A stretch of DNA of 64,000 bases from JBOCEF01 sp050586345 (GTDB taxonomy: Bacteria > Pseudomonadota > Alphaproteobacteria > Rhodobacterales > Rhodobacteraceae): the NCBI RefSeq assembly GCF_050586345.1, contig NZ_JBOCEF010000003.1, positions 62,001 through 126,000 on the forward strand, read 5' to 3'. Positions 19,026-26,662 of this stretch are shown piece by piece. The translations under genes and the position numbers were made by a program. Position 1 is the stretch's first letter, and each line of letters opens with the position of its first letter. The notes under the pieces are model-generated. The model was not told the origin of the DNA, searched no databases, and saw nothing but the letters and a program-made list of their open reading frames with translations.

Positions 19026-19198
19026 GGGCGTCGGGTCCTCCCGTGATCGGCGCCGGTGCGGGAGGGCATTGAAACAGGGTTTTGCAGGGGAAGGGCAAGT
19101 GAAAGGGATGTGAAGCCGGGCGCAAGTCTCGGCCCTGGATTGCGCGAGCCGTCAAGTCTTCGCGCCCTGGGTGACCTCCGGCGGAAACGTGGTGAATA

Positions 19199-19214
19199 TT
19201 AATCAAAGATTAAC
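19199..19214 (+). promoter_or_regulatory. CtrA box (TTAA-N7-TTAAC)
   Basis: TTAA-TCAAAGA-TTAAC matches the CtrA consensus exactly, 78 bases before the start of the VPLPA-CTERM gene and 174 bases upstream of rdhA on the other strand. The distance and orientation favour the VPLPA-CTERM gene as target. Confidence 0.65.
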
Positions 19215-19291
19215 GGAATCATTTGCCGTGCCGGGCGGAGACCGCGTAGTTTTGGTGGCGGCCGGTTGCGGCCTATGGGGAGAAAATCGAC

Positions 19292-19900
19292 ATGACGAAA
19301 CGCCTTCGCTCGGCCGCCTTCGCGGCCGCCGTCTGCCTGTGCGCCGCTCCGGCCGCGGCGGCGCCCTTTTCCTTCACCTTCGACATGCCCGCCTGGGACT
19401 ATGACAGCTGGGCCGGACAGACCTACAGCATGACGCTGATCGTCGACAACGGCGGGTCGACCGACATCAACCAGAGCTACACCAACGCCCACATCCTGGA
19501 CGCGATCTTCGACGTGAACGGAACCATCGTCGACACCCGCAGCTGGTCCATCGACTATGGCACGGGGACCAACCCGATCGCCACCTGGATCACCACCGAC
19601 GGCGCCGGCGTGGCCGCGCTGGACCTGAGCGGCGGTGTCAATTCGAGGTGGTCGAAGGGCAATCCGGTCCCGGATTCCGGATTGGCCCAGATCACCGACC
19701 TCGGGTCGATCCAGGTCAGGTGGGGCGGGGATCTCGGCGATTATGTCTTCTACAACCCGTTCACCGGCCCGATCGCCGAGGCGCAGGCCGAGTCGGGTGG
19801 CGAGACGGGCGGTGTCTCGGACGTGCCGCTGCCCGCATCCCTGCCCGCGCTGGCCGCGGGGCTGACGGGCCTGTTCGCCCTGCGCCGCCGCCGGGGCTGA
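19292..19900 (+). CDS. VPLPA-CTERM sorting domain protein
   Basis: 202-residue exported protein. It has an N-terminal signal peptide (basic MTKRLRS, hydrophobic run, AAAAPF cleavage region) and a C-terminal tripartite tail: VPLPAS, a hydrophobic helix, then RRRRG. This is the VPLPA-type sorting signal thought to be processed by an exosortase-like enzyme and to direct proteins to the cell surface or exopolysaccharide. The middle is beta-rich, with no domain I recognise. The start has GGGGAGAAAA just upstream. An exact CtrA box precedes it, suggesting cell-cycle or motility-linked expression. No exosortase gene is in the window. Confidence 0.85.
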   Translation: MTKRLRSAAFAAAVCLCAAPAAAAPFSFTFDMPAWDYDSWAGQTYSMTLIVDNGGSTDINQSYTNAHILDAIFDVNGTIVDTRSWSIDYGTGTNPIATWITTDGAGVAALDLSGGVNSRWSKGNPVPDSGLAQITDLGSIQVRWGGDLGDYVFYNPFTGPIAEAQAESGGETGGVSDVPLPASLPALAAGLTGLFALRRRRG

Positions 19901-19906
19901 GGCCCC

Positions 19907-19937
19907 GCGCCCGCCGCCATCCAACGGCGGCGGGCGC
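19907..19937 (+). terminator. hairpin after the VPLPA-CTERM gene
   Basis: GCGCCCGCCGCC and GGCGGCGGGCGC pair over 12 bp around a 7-nt loop, starting six bases past the stop. No T-run follows, so termination strength is uncertain. The remaining 330 bases up to the SulP gene hold no feature I can support. Confidence 0.5.
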
Positions 19938-20268
19938 GCCCCCCTGCACGCCCCTCCTGAACATCACCGCCCGCGCCGCGTTTTGCCGCGGCGCGGCAAA
20001 ACTGCGTCGACGGCCCCGGTTTTCGCCTCTATTGTGCCGCCCATCCGCAGCCTGGCCCCCCGCGTGGGGCCGTTTCCATGGCCGCCCAGACCCAATCCAC
20101 CCCGCGCGCGTCTTTCGCGGCGACCCGGCCCGGCGCCTTCCCGCCCCCTCCGGACGCCCGCCGTCCTGACGCCCGCGCCTGTCGACCCCGGCGCGGCCCC
20201 GGCCGCGCACCCGCTAAACGGCGCGGCAAGGCCCGGCCGCCCCCCTGACCGACCAGCAGGAGCGACCC

Positions 20269-21765
20269 TTGCATCCCGACATCCTTCACCGCCTGCGCGC
20301 CGAATGGCTCGGCAACGTCCGCGGCGACCTTCTCTCCGGCCTCGTCGTCGCCCTCGCGCTGATCCCCGAGGCGATCGCGTTTTCCATCATCGCGGGCGTG
20401 GACCCGAAGATCGGCCTCTACGCCAGCTTCTCCATCGCCGTGGTCACAGCCATCGCGGGCGGGCGTCCGGGCATGATCTCGGCCGCCACCGCCGCCACCG
20501 CGGTGCTGATGGTCACGCTGGTGCGCGACCACGGCCTGCAATACCTGCTCGCCGCCACGATCCTCGCAGGCGTCCTGCAGCTCGGGGCAGGGGCGCTGCG
20601 CCTCGGGGGGCTGATGAAATTCGTCTCCCGCTCGGTGATGACCGGCTTCGTGAACGCGCTGGCGATCCTGATCTTCATCGCGCAGCTGCCGGAGTTGGAC
20701 CCCGACACGGTGCCGATGCTGACTTACGTCTTCGTCGCCGCGGGCCTCGCGATCATCTACCTGTTCCCCTACATCACCAGGGCGATCCCGTCGCCGCTGG
20801 TCTGCATCCTGGTGCTGTCCGCCGTCACCATGGGCCTTGGCCTCGACGAGCTGCGCACCGTCTCGGACATGGGCGAACTGCCGGACACCTTCCCGGTCTT
20901 CCTGCTGCCCGAGGTGCCGCTGAACCTCGAAACCCTGCAGATCATCCTGCCCTACTCGGCGGGCGTCGCGGCGGTGGGCCTGCTGGAATCGCTGATGACG
21001 GCGAACATCGTGGACGACCTGACCGACACCACGTCCGACAAGAACCGCGAGTGCTACGGGCAGGGCCTCGCCAACATCGCCACCGGCTTCATCGGCGGCA
21101 TGGCGGGCTGCGCGATGATCGGCCAGTCGATGATCAACGTGAAATCCGGCGGGCGCGGGCGGCTGTCCTGCTTCATCGCGGGCGTGTTCCTGCTGATCCT
21201 GTGCGTGGTGCTGGGCGACATCGTCGGGCTGATCCCGATGGCGGCGCTGGTGGCGATCATGATCATGGTCTCGGTCGGCACCTTCTCCTGGTCCTCGATC
21301 CGCAACCTGAAGGACCACCCGCGCTCCTCCTCGGTGGTGATGCTGGCCACCGTGGTCACGGTCGTCGGCACCCACAACCTCGCCATCGGGGTGCTGGTGG
21401 GCGTGCTGCTGTCGGGCATCTTCTTCGCGGCCAAGATCGCGCAGATCTTCCGCGTGACCTCCGAGGCGACGCCGGACGGGCGCGCGCGCACCTACCGGAT
21501 CGAGGGGCAGCTCTTCTTCGCCTCGGCCGACCGCTTCATGGCCGCCTTCGACTTCAAGGAGCCGCTGGAGCGGGTCACCATCGACGTCTCGGGCGCGCAT
21601 ATCTGGGACATCAGCTCGGTCGGCGCGCTGGATGCGGCGGTGCTGAAGTTCCGCCGCGAGGGCGCCGAGGTCGAGGTGGTGGGCCTGAACGCCGCCTCCG
21701 AGACCATCGTCGACAAGCTCGGCGTCTATGACAAACCCGGCGCCGTGCTGGACGCCGGGCACTGA
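20269..21765 (+). CDS. SulP family anion transporter with STAS domain
   Basis: 498-residue inner-membrane protein of the SulP/SLC26 family, which moves sulfate, bicarbonate or other anions. About ten to twelve helices are present, with the family signature GLVVALALIPEAIAFSIIAGVDPKIGLYAS at residues 19-48, and a cytoplasmic C-terminal STAS domain from about residue 410 (FDFKEPLERVTIDVSGAHIWD). Translation starts at TTG, supported by CAGGAG six bases upstream and no other in-frame start matching the family N-terminus. A universal stress protein gene follows after 13 bases. Bicarbonate and sulfate cannot be distinguished from sequence. Confidence 0.92.
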   Translation: MHPDILHRLRAEWLGNVRGDLLSGLVVALALIPEAIAFSIIAGVDPKIGLYASFSIAVVTAIAGGRPGMISAATAATAVLMVTLVRDHGLQYLLAATILAGVLQLGAGALRLGGLMKFVSRSVMTGFVNALAILIFIAQLPELDPDTVPMLTYVFVAAGLAIIYLFPYITRAIPSPLVCILVLSAVTMGLGLDELRTVSDMGELPDTFPVFLLPEVPLNLETLQIILPYSAGVAAVGLLESLMTANIVDDLTDTTSDKNRECYGQGLANIATGFIGGMAGCAMIGQSMINVKSGGRGRLSCFIAGVFLLILCVVLGDIVGLIPMAALVAIMIMVSVGTFSWSSIRNLKDHPRSSSVVMLATVVTVVGTHNLAIGVLVGVLLSGIFFAAKIAQIFRVTSEATPDGRARTYRIEGQLFFASADRFMAAFDFKEPLERVTIDVSGAHIWDISSVGALDAAVLKFRREGAEVEVVGLNAASETIVDKLGVYDKPGAVLDAGH

Positions 21766-21778
21766 GGGGGGACGGGAC

Positions 21779-22660
21779 ATGACCGATACCAAGGCCGCGG
21801 GGCTCGAGACCGGCAAGGTCGTCGCCATGATCGACGGCTCGATCTATTCCGAGAGCGTGACCGACCACGCCGCCTGGGCCGCCGCCCGCATCGGCCGCCC
21901 GCTGGAGCTTCTGCACGTGATCGGCCCGCGCGAGGGCAACCACGGGCGCGAGGACCGCTCGGGCGCCATCGGCCTCGGGGCGCGTTCGGCGCTGCTCGAG
22001 GAACTGGCCGAGCTGGATGCGCAGCGCGGCAAGCTCGCCCAGCAGCGCGGGCGGATGATCCTCGATCATGCGGTGTCGCGCGCCGCCGAGGCGGGGGCCG
22101 AGGCGACCGCCAAGCTGCGCGCCGGGGACATCGTCGAGGAGCTTGTCAGCGTCGAGGCGGACGCCCGGGTCATCGTCATCGGCAAGCGCGGCGAGGCGGC
22201 GGATTTCGCCAAGGGACATCTCGGCTCGAACATGGAGCGCGTGGTGCGCGCCGCCAAGTGCCCGGTGCTGGTGTCGAGCCGCGCCTTCAAGCCGGTCGGG
22301 TCCTGCCTGATCGCCTTCGACGGCGGCGCCTCGGCGCTGAAGGCCGTGGACATGGCCGCCCGCTCGCCCTTCTTCGAGGGCATGAAGATCCACCTTCTGT
22401 CGGTGGGTCCGGAGTCGGCCGAGGCGAAGCGCAAGCTTGACGGCGCGCGGGCGATGCTGTCGGCCGCGGGGCACGAGATCACCGCCGGGATCCAGCCGGG
22501 CCAGCCCGAGGAGGTGATCGCGGGCTATATCGAGCGCGAGGGGATCGACCTGCTGGTGATGGGCGCCTATGGGCACAGCCGGATCCGGTCGCTGATCATA
22601 GGCTCGACCACCACCGAGATGGTGCGCTCCTGCACCGTGCCGGTGCTGCTGTTCCGCTGA
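21779..22660 (+). CDS. universal stress protein, two UspA domains
   Basis: 293 residues with two tandem Usp folds. The first ends VIGKRGEAADFAKGHLGSN, with a partly degenerate nucleotide loop. The second ends MGAYGHSRIRSLIIGSTT, close to the ATP-binding G-2x-G-9x-G(S/T) pattern. ATG 21779 was preferred over an earlier in-frame start inside sulP because it follows GGGGGACGGGAC. The gene lies 13 bases after sulP and is surely co-transcribed; Usp domains often act as nucleotide-sensing regulators of transporters, so control of SulP activity is a fair inference. Confidence 0.9.
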   Translation: MTDTKAAGLETGKVVAMIDGSIYSESVTDHAAWAAARIGRPLELLHVIGPREGNHGREDRSGAIGLGARSALLEELAELDAQRGKLAQQRGRMILDHAVSRAAEAGAEATAKLRAGDIVEELVSVEADARVIVIGKRGEAADFAKGHLGSNMERVVRAAKCPVLVSSRAFKPVGSCLIAFDGGASALKAVDMAARSPFFEGMKIHLLSVGPESAEAKRKLDGARAMLSAAGHEITAGIQPGQPEEVIAGYIEREGIDLLVMGAYGHSRIRSLIIGSTTTEMVRSCTVPVLLFR

Positions 22661-22702
22661 GGCGTCGCCGGGGCGCCGCGAGCGCCGGGGCATGAGACGC
22701 AC

Positions 22703-22740
22703 GGGGCGCGGGGGGCCGGTGGGCCGCCCGCGCCCCTTTT
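22703..22740 (+). terminator. terminator of the sulP-usp operon
   Basis: GGGGCGCGGG and CCCGCGCCCC (22703-22712 / 22727-22736) form a 10-bp stem with a 14-nt, partly self-pairing loop, followed by TTTT. Confidence 0.8.
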
Positions 22741-22758
22741 CATGCGCGCCGGGCGGGA

Positions 22759-23157
22759 TCAGCCGCGGCCGCCATTGCCGCCGCCGCCTGCGCCGCCGCC
22801 GCCGCCGCCGCCTGCGCCGCCGCCGCCTGCGCCGCCGTCACCCTGGCCGCCGCCGCCCTGGCCGCCGCCATGGCCCGCTTCGCCCTGGCCGGTTCCGCCC
22901 TGCGCGGCGCCGCGCCCGCCGGCGACGTCCGACAGCTTGCCATGCGCGTTCTGCACCATGACGCCGCGCATCTCGTCCTCGCCCGGGGTGTCGGCGCTGC
23001 GGGCCTGGTTCTCGTCGTGGAACTGCTCGTTGAGCGAGGCGAGGTCGCTGGACCACGGGTTGTTGTGACCGGCGAGCGCGGCGCCGGGCAGGCCGAGCAG
23101 CAGGGCGGCGCCGAGGGCGCGGGCGCCGAGGGCGCGGGCGGTGGAGGCGTGGGACAT
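22759..23157 (-). CDS. secreted glycine-rich protein
   Basis: 132 residues. Signal peptide (RALGARALGAALLLGLPGAALA-like segment, residues 9-30) with cleavage before GHNNPW. A short conserved-looking acidic region follows (FHDENQARSADTPGEDEMRG), then from about residue 80 a tail made almost only of Gly with Ala/Gln/Asp. ATG 23157 has CAGGAG upstream. Function unknown; glycine tails of this kind suggest an extracellular or envelope structural role. It converges on the sulP-usp operon, and the usp terminator lies just beyond its stop. Confidence 0.75.
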   Translation of the reverse strand: MSHASTARALGARALGAALLLGLPGAALAGHNNPWSSDLASLNEQFHDENQARSADTPGEDEMRGVMVQNAHGKLSDVAGGRGAAQGGTGQGEAGHGGGQGGGGQGDGGAGGGGAGGGGGGGAGGGGNGGRG

Positions 23158-23300
23158 GGGCGTAAGCTCCTGCTTGTTGATATTCGCAATCAGGCATATA
23201 ATAAGCGCGCGCTGACGGACAAGCGGCAAGATCACGGCATTTATCCATGGTCGTGAAACGGTTTCGGGCTGCATGCGTCCCCCGGGGCCGCGCCGCACGC

Positions 23301-23336
23301 GAAAAGGGCCGCCGCGCGATCTGCGCGGCGGCCCTT
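23301..23336 (-). terminator. terminator of the 985-aa repeat protein gene
   Basis: A perfect 14-bp stem, AAGGGCCGCCGCGC / GCGCGGCGGCCCTT, with a 5-nt loop. On the minus strand it is followed by TTTTCGCG. It is 48 bases past the stop codon. Confidence 0.9.
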
Positions 23337-23383
23337 CCGCCTCGGGTCCCGGGGGCGGCGGACCGCCCCCGGGGCCTGGTGGA

Positions 23384-26341
23384 TCAGCCGACCACCAGCG
23401 TGTCGAGGAACACTTCCGTGGCGGTCAGCAGGCCCGCGGTCTCGAAGGCGAGGCCCGAGGCCGTCTCGGGCCAGTGCGAGGTCTCGGCGTCGGCGGACTG
23501 GTCCTCCTGCGCGAACCACAGCGCGGTGGCGTTGGTCCCGTCGTCGATCACGTCGGCGATCCGCAGGTTCGCCGGGTCCGCGCCGTTGTAGCTGGTCAGC
23601 CCGGCCGAGATCAGCGGATCGGTGCCGACGGCCTCGTCGAAGCTGAAGGCGTCGCCGAAATCGGTGACCGAGTTGGAGCTGAAGGCCTGGGCCCCGAGCC
23701 CGTTCCACTCGAACACGTCGTCCGCGCCCGCCACGTCGATCGCGGCCCAGCCGACCACCTCCATCGTGTGGGACCCGCCCTCGTTGTTCGCCTGCTCTTC
23801 CTGCAGCGCGATCTCGAAGCCCTCGGTGGTGATGTTCCGGGCCCGGACGATCTCCCACTGCGGGCCGTTGGCCGTCTGCACCTGCAGCAGCACCGTCGGC
23901 GCCTCGTCGAAGGTCGCCTCGAAGGACACAGAGTAGAACGTGTCCGTCGGCCCCTCGGGGATCACCGTGGTCCCGACCTCGAGCATGGTGCCGTCGGCCA
24001 GGCGCCAGGCGCCTTCCTCGAGCGTCAGCAGCGTCACGCTTTCCGCGGCGTGCCAGCCGTCGAGGTAGTCCGGCTCCTCCAGGTGCAGCGTGGCGCCGGT
24101 GGAGGTGATCTCCGAGAACTCCGCCGTCACCGGGGCGCGGCCGTTCATGGAGGTGACCGTGGCGAAGACGACCGGGTTCAGGAACTCGGCCCCGCCCTCG
24201 AAGGACACGGTCTGGTCGACATGGGTCAGCGCGTCGATGGTCTGCACCGCGCCCATCGTCGCCGGCGGCTCGATGCTCTCGTACTCGATCACCAGCTGCA
24301 TGTCGTAGATGCTGGTGCTGTCCTGGCGGTCGCCCTTCAGGTAGACGGCCGTGTCGAGCGTGTCGGGACGCAGCATCTGCCCGTTCGGCGTCACCGCCGT
24401 CAGGATCAGGCCGGTGGGCAGCGCGTCGCCCTCGCCCAGGGTCCCGTTCACCGCGCTCCAGCCCGCATCGATGATGCCGTCGCCGTTCTCGTCCAGGCGG
24501 GTCGGGTCGATCAGCATGAAGCCGTGGCTGGTCGAGAGCGGCGAGTCGCCTTCCCAGTCGAGCAGGTTGATCGAGGTGGTGATCAGCTCGCCCGTCTCGT
24601 ACTTGATGTTGTCCCTCTGGTAGGGCGGCGGGGTGTTCTCCTCGAGCGGGACCTCGAGCCCCGGCAGGTCCTGGCCGAACTTGTTCGGCGTCAGGCGCCA
24701 GCGCGGCCCGGACACGAGCGCGTCGTCGGTGAAGCCCTCGGCCTCGGCCTCTTCGCGGCTGTGGAAGCTGACGAACACCTGGCGGTAGTCGTCCGCGGGG
24801 TAGAGGTCATAGGACCATTCGAACGGCTCGCGGTCGACGGTGGTGTACCAGTCGGCGGTGAAGCCCTCGGTCAGATCCTCCGAGGCCGCGTCCATGCCGT
24901 CCGCGGCGGCGATCAGCGACAGGTCGCGGAACACGGCGCCGATGACGCCCGAGGCGTCCTCGTTGCGGTAGCCCGCGAGCGTCCCGTCGGGGAAGTACAC
25001 GGCCGTGCCGCCGGCGGTCATGTCGACCTCGCCGGAGGCGTCGAGCTTGAGATAGCTCGGCAGCGGCTCGCCTTCGCCGTTGTAGCTGTCGCGCACGGCC
25101 ACCCACAGGGTGTTGGCGGCGTCGTCCGGGTCCGTCACCTCGTAGTAGGAGGGCAGGCGGCCGATGGCGGCCTCGTTCTCGTAGTCCTCGGGGCGGATCT
25201 GGTCGTTCGGGTTGTTGGTGATGTCATGGGTCACCAGCAGCTGGGCGCTGATCACGCGGAAGCCCGCGTGGCCGTTCTCCAGGCTGTCGGCGATGCCGTT
25301 GTTGTCGAGGTCGCGCGTCCACTCCTCGGGCAGGTCGATCTCGACATCCATGCGGATGTCGTTCGGCCGCTTCACCGCGGTGCCCCAGCGATAGAGCAGC
25401 TTGCCGTCATCCTTGAGGGTGACGGAGTAGTCGTCGCCGTAAGCGATGTCGTAGTTGATCGTGGACTCGTTGGGCTCGAGCAGGTCGGTGACGTCGATGG
25501 TCCCGAACCCGTTGAGCCAGCTGTCGACGACGTCCGCCTCGCCATCCGCATCAAGATCGACGCCGCCCACGAGGATGGCCTCGGGCGTGCCGTCGCCATC
25601 CGTGTCGTAATCGAGCGACACGGCCATGGTGGTGTAGGTGTCGAGGGTTCCGTCGCGGTCGAAGTCGATATCCGCATAGGTCTGCGGCGCGGCGCCGCCG
25701 TCCACGTCGGCCACCGCGGTCTCGAGCGCGTCGGTCAGCTCGGACACGTAAAGCTCGTGCAGCACGCCCGGCTCCCACGCGCCGTCGGTCCCGGTGGGCC
25801 GCAGGTCGCGCAGCTTCAGGTCGTCGTCGAGCGGCGCGACGGCGTCCGGGTCGCCCGGGAACGCCTGGTCCGACAGGACCTGCGCCATGACGTTGTAGTG
25901 TTCGGTCGACGCCTTCACCGTCGCCCCGCCGAGGCCGAGCGCCCAGGTGCCGAGCGGCGCGCCCGACTTGAAGATGTCCGTTTCGGCGTTGTGCAGCGAG
26001 ATGCCGATGACGTTCCCCTCGTCATCGAGCACGTTGCCGGCGAAGCCCTCGGCGTAGTCGCCGTCGAGGATCTTGGTCTCGGCCCCGACGAAATCGGTCA
26101 CGTAGAAGCCGAATTCGCTGTCGATGGGATAGAGGGTGTTGCCCGCCTTGTCGGTATAGGTCTCGGCGCCCGAGGACCCGTCGGTGTCGATCAGGCTCGG
26201 GTCGTCGGCGTAGGTGACGCCGCCGAAGGTTCCAAGGATGTCGTCGATGCTCAGGACCCGGAGGCCGGAGGTGTAGACGACGGGCGTGCCGACGGCTTCG
26301 ACGGCGAGGGACGGAAGGCCGTCCGTGATGATCTCGGTCAT
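23384..26341 (-). CDS. large DGWHAxE-repeat protein with Ca-binding-like motifs, probably secreted (985 aa)
   Basis: No known function recognised. Residues 1-700 hold an unknown acidic region studded with EF-hand/dockerin-like DxDxDG loops (DIDFDRDGTLD, DYDTDGDGTPE, DLDADGEAD, DLDNNGIAD, LDENGDGIID). Residues about 740-985 carry three modules shared with the 577-aa protein at 14033: LDGWHAAESV, then the GGSHTMEVVGW variant, then NGADP ... ETSHWPE. The C-terminus ends LTATEVFLDTLVVG, similar to the paralogue's YLTAEEVLI. There is no signal peptide; type I secretion is plausible. ATG 26341 follows GGGGAAG; 57 further upstream codons look non-coding. A perfect FNR box lies 95 bases upstream. Confidence 0.78.
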   Translation of the reverse strand: MTEIITDGLPSLAVEAVGTPVVYTSGLRVLSIDDILGTFGGVTYADDPSLIDTDGSSGAETYTDKAGNTLYPIDSEFGFYVTDFVGAETKILDGDYAEGFAGNVLDDEGNVIGISLHNAETDIFKSGAPLGTWALGLGGATVKASTEHYNVMAQVLSDQAFPGDPDAVAPLDDDLKLRDLRPTGTDGAWEPGVLHELYVSELTDALETAVADVDGGAAPQTYADIDFDRDGTLDTYTTMAVSLDYDTDGDGTPEAILVGGVDLDADGEADVVDSWLNGFGTIDVTDLLEPNESTINYDIAYGDDYSVTLKDDGKLLYRWGTAVKRPNDIRMDVEIDLPEEWTRDLDNNGIADSLENGHAGFRVISAQLLVTHDITNNPNDQIRPEDYENEAAIGRLPSYYEVTDPDDAANTLWVAVRDSYNGEGEPLPSYLKLDASGEVDMTAGGTAVYFPDGTLAGYRNEDASGVIGAVFRDLSLIAAADGMDAASEDLTEGFTADWYTTVDREPFEWSYDLYPADDYRQVFVSFHSREEAEAEGFTDDALVSGPRWRLTPNKFGQDLPGLEVPLEENTPPPYQRDNIKYETGELITTSINLLDWEGDSPLSTSHGFMLIDPTRLDENGDGIIDAGWSAVNGTLGEGDALPTGLILTAVTPNGQMLRPDTLDTAVYLKGDRQDSTSIYDMQLVIEYESIEPPATMGAVQTIDALTHVDQTVSFEGGAEFLNPVVFATVTSMNGRAPVTAEFSEITSTGATLHLEEPDYLDGWHAAESVTLLTLEEGAWRLADGTMLEVGTTVIPEGPTDTFYSVSFEATFDEAPTVLLQVQTANGPQWEIVRARNITTEGFEIALQEEQANNEGGSHTMEVVGWAAIDVAGADDVFEWNGLGAQAFSSNSVTDFGDAFSFDEAVGTDPLISAGLTSYNGADPANLRIADVIDDGTNATALWFAQEDQSADAETSHWPETASGLAFETAGLLTATEVFLDTLVVG

Positions 26342-26662
26342 GTGTCTTCCCCAATGCCGGCTGCTGGGCGGCCCTGGGGCGTTGCCGGCGCCGCCCTCAG
26401 GCACGTCAATTGGGCACGGGGAGAAACTTGTTTCCTTGATTTTAATCAATTCATATTCGCAACCAAATATGGGTTTCGGGCGCCCTCCTGGCGCGAGCCC
26501 TTGAAAGGACATGCAATCTGCGCGCCCGGTCTGCGCGCCCGGCGCGGGAAAGAATTTTCGATCCGGCGGCGCCGGGGCCCGCCGCCCGCGCCGACCGGCG
26601 GGGGGGCTGCGCGAGTCGCGGGGCGGACGGGGCGCGAGTCGCGCAGGGGCCGCCCCGGGCGG
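26342..26662. other. intergenic region with an AT-rich promoter zone
   Basis: 321 bases between two leftward genes. An AT-rich island (26425-26475) holds a perfect FNR-type dyad, so the 985-aa gene most likely has its own promoter here. The rest is GC-rich without recognised sites. Confidence 0.6.
26436..26449 (-). promoter_or_regulatory. perfect FNR box
   Basis: TTGAT-TTTA-ATCAA on the plus strand, a perfect TTGAT-N4-ATCAA palindrome, located 95 bases upstream of the start of the 985-aa repeat protein. It indicates control by an FnrL-type oxygen regulator. Confidence 0.7.

Noticed and set aside
15924..19046. 1040-codon open frame antisense to rdhA, and similar frames opposite the PAS-GGDEF-EAL gene and the histidine kinase
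   Set aside because: No domain, no ribosome-binding site, and low-complexity composition mirroring the sense gene.
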